From Leucaena leucocephala (taxonomy: Eukaryota > Streptophyta > Magnoliopsida > Fabales > Fabaceae), in the NCBI GenBank assembly GCA_037074615.1, contig CM073558.1, positions 8,432,001 through 8,496,000 of the forward strand: a stretch of DNA of 64,000 bases, in the 5' to 3' direction. Below the pieces are notes generated by a model. It did not search any database and was not told the DNA's origin. It saw only the letters and a program-made list of their open reading frames with translations. Shown here piece by piece: positions 63,201 through 64,000 of the stretch. The position numbers were made by a program, and so were the translations under genes. Position 1 is the stretch's first letter; every line of letters begins with the position of its first letter.

Positions 63201-63433
63201 CCTGAATTTTTGCTTAATTATATTTAGGTCCCTTAACTTTTAAAAATTACCACTTTTGGCCTAACTTTTGCTCCTACTTTAACTTTTGGCCTCCAACCTT
63301 TTATAATTTTTGTGTATGTCCCTCTCTCTTCCTTCAAGACTCATTTAACCTTTATTATTTCTTCTGATCATTATCATAGTCCTTTCCAAACCTCTTTCCA
63401 CTATCAATATTATACAGATAGGAAAAAATTAGG
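60235..63433 (-). repeat. 5' LTR of the X array, minus strand
   Basis: The minus-strand end GGATGTGACA is at 60235. The sequence runs for about 3.2 kb to 'cctaattttttcc' near 63433, and the first eight bases or so (TGTCATAT) are missing. A TATA motif is at 62141-62149. It matches the middle LTR throughout, without the nested Y piece. Confidence 0.8.
62141..62149 (-). promoter_or_regulatory. LTR TATA box
   Basis: TATTTATAG, complement of CTATAAATA, about 1.3 kb from the LTR start, as in the other X LTRs. Confidence 0.55.
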
Positions 63434-63483
63434 GAAAGGATATTTCAAAGACTTCTACATTGAGAAAGGATATTTTTTAGGGT

Positions 63484-63960
63484 AAACAGTATGATCAAGT
63501 GCCTTTCCATGAGTTTTGGGGAAAATTTCAAGAGCTGCTAGCTAGATGTTCATACCATCATATTCCATGTGTGCATTTGGTGCAATATTTTCATTCAGGA
63601 TTGATCTATGTATGTAGAAAGATTTTAGATGCAGCTGTTGGAGGTTTAATTAATGATTTAACTCCAGATGAAGCATGAAATTTGATTGAGAAGATACCAA
63701 CTAATAACCAACAGTATGGGGGCTATAATTCTAGGCAAGTCCATGAAGTTTCTGCAAGGCCTTCTCAAAATTACATTAGTTTATCTTCTCAAGTTGCTTC
63801 CATGAATGCTCAGATTAACAATCTAGTTGCTCAATTGAGTAATTCACATGTTCAAAGCTCATACTCTCGAGCTCTTGTTGCTCCTAGTTGTCAGCCTTGT
63901 TATTCACCTATGCACACCACTGTTAATATCCTACACTGTGAAATTGTATCAGCCATCTAA
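63484..63960 (+). pseudogene. Athila/Tat-type gag, partial, decayed
   Basis: A plus-strand frame reading 'QVPFHEFWGKFQELLARC', 'HHIPCVHLVQYF', 'ILDAAVGGLINDLTPDEA', then 'NLIEKIPTNNQQYG'. This order matches the retrotransposon gag core of Athila/Tat elements (the 'W.RFKELL..CP', 'F..GL', 'LDAA.GG...K...EA', 'LLE.I..NN' series). A stop at 63676 splits it and another at 63958 ends the frame. A stop just upstream at about 63478 and the truncated X LTR remove the N-terminal half. The serine/glutamine-rich tail after 63720 is typical of this gag. Gag precedes protease in such elements, so this is not the continuation of the protease relic at 45832. Confidence 0.75.
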
Positions 63961-64000
63961 CAAGGAAAACCAAACTAATATCCACAAAAGAATTCATACT

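Noticed and set aside
1..64000. Host protein-coding genes
   Set aside because: Apart from the retroelement gag-pol relics, I saw no frame longer than about 125 residues and no frame with a recognisable host domain; exon-sized frames all fall in LTRs or internal regions of elements.

Overview
This window looks like gene-free, repeat-packed nuclear DNA from a flowering plant. It is AT-rich and every structure I can explain is a transposable element or a relic of one. The evidence for a plant is a Ty1/copia element of the Angela/BARE type with an initiator-Met-tRNA primer site, Athila-type Ty3/gypsy gag and protease relics, chromovirus (Tekay/Del-like) 3' ends and a hAT element with 8-bp target duplications. 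I found no host gene, rRNA gene, tRNA gene or CRISPR array. I cannot name the species.

Layout. Bases 1-1.5 kb hold the decayed 3' end of a chromovirus pol and the start of its LTR. Bases 1.5-13.4 kb are Athila-like non-coding sequence (called Z here, partly inverted), split by an exact solo LTR (2795-6000, TSD ACATT) and a second solo LTR (7865-10335, TSD ACTTG) that carries a hAT element (8180-8865). Bases 13.4-39.3 kb are one large chromovirus-like element of family X (LTR about 3.15 kb). Its 5' LTR is split by a family-Y solo LTR (15639-27641, TSD CTATG), which is itself split by an inverted Y copy (16077-17029) and by the only near-complete element, the Angela-type copia (17580-26555). 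The X internal region carries a solo LTR of another family (31739-35255, TSD GTTAA), which holds an Angela solo LTR (32528-34305). The X 3' LTR contains a foldback rearrangement.

Bases 39.3-45.8 kb return to the Athila-like host, interrupted by an X solo LTR (40780-43953), and end in an Athila protease relic. Bases 45.8-63.4 kb are a minus-strand X-family array with three LTRs and two internal regions. It holds an Angela solo LTR (46765-48669, TSD AGCAA) and an unusual truncated Y insertion (50494-53290, TSD AAACT). The window ends inside an Athila gag relic.

The window acts as its own control. For most insertions a second copy of the host repeat, elsewhere in the window, still has the uninterrupted site, so the insertion points and target duplications can be read directly. 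Nothing here looks able to make a complete protein: the Angela gag-pol has many in-frame stops, a frameshift, a lost zinc-knuckle cysteine and an altered protease active site. The most interesting signals are a 5S-rRNA-like fragment at the same place in two X copies, a cluster of GGTCGTGAC-like half-sites shared between family X and the Athila LTR, the truncated Y insertion that has a perfect target duplication but ends outside its LTR, the foldback LTR, and the apparent absence of gag-pol from family X.
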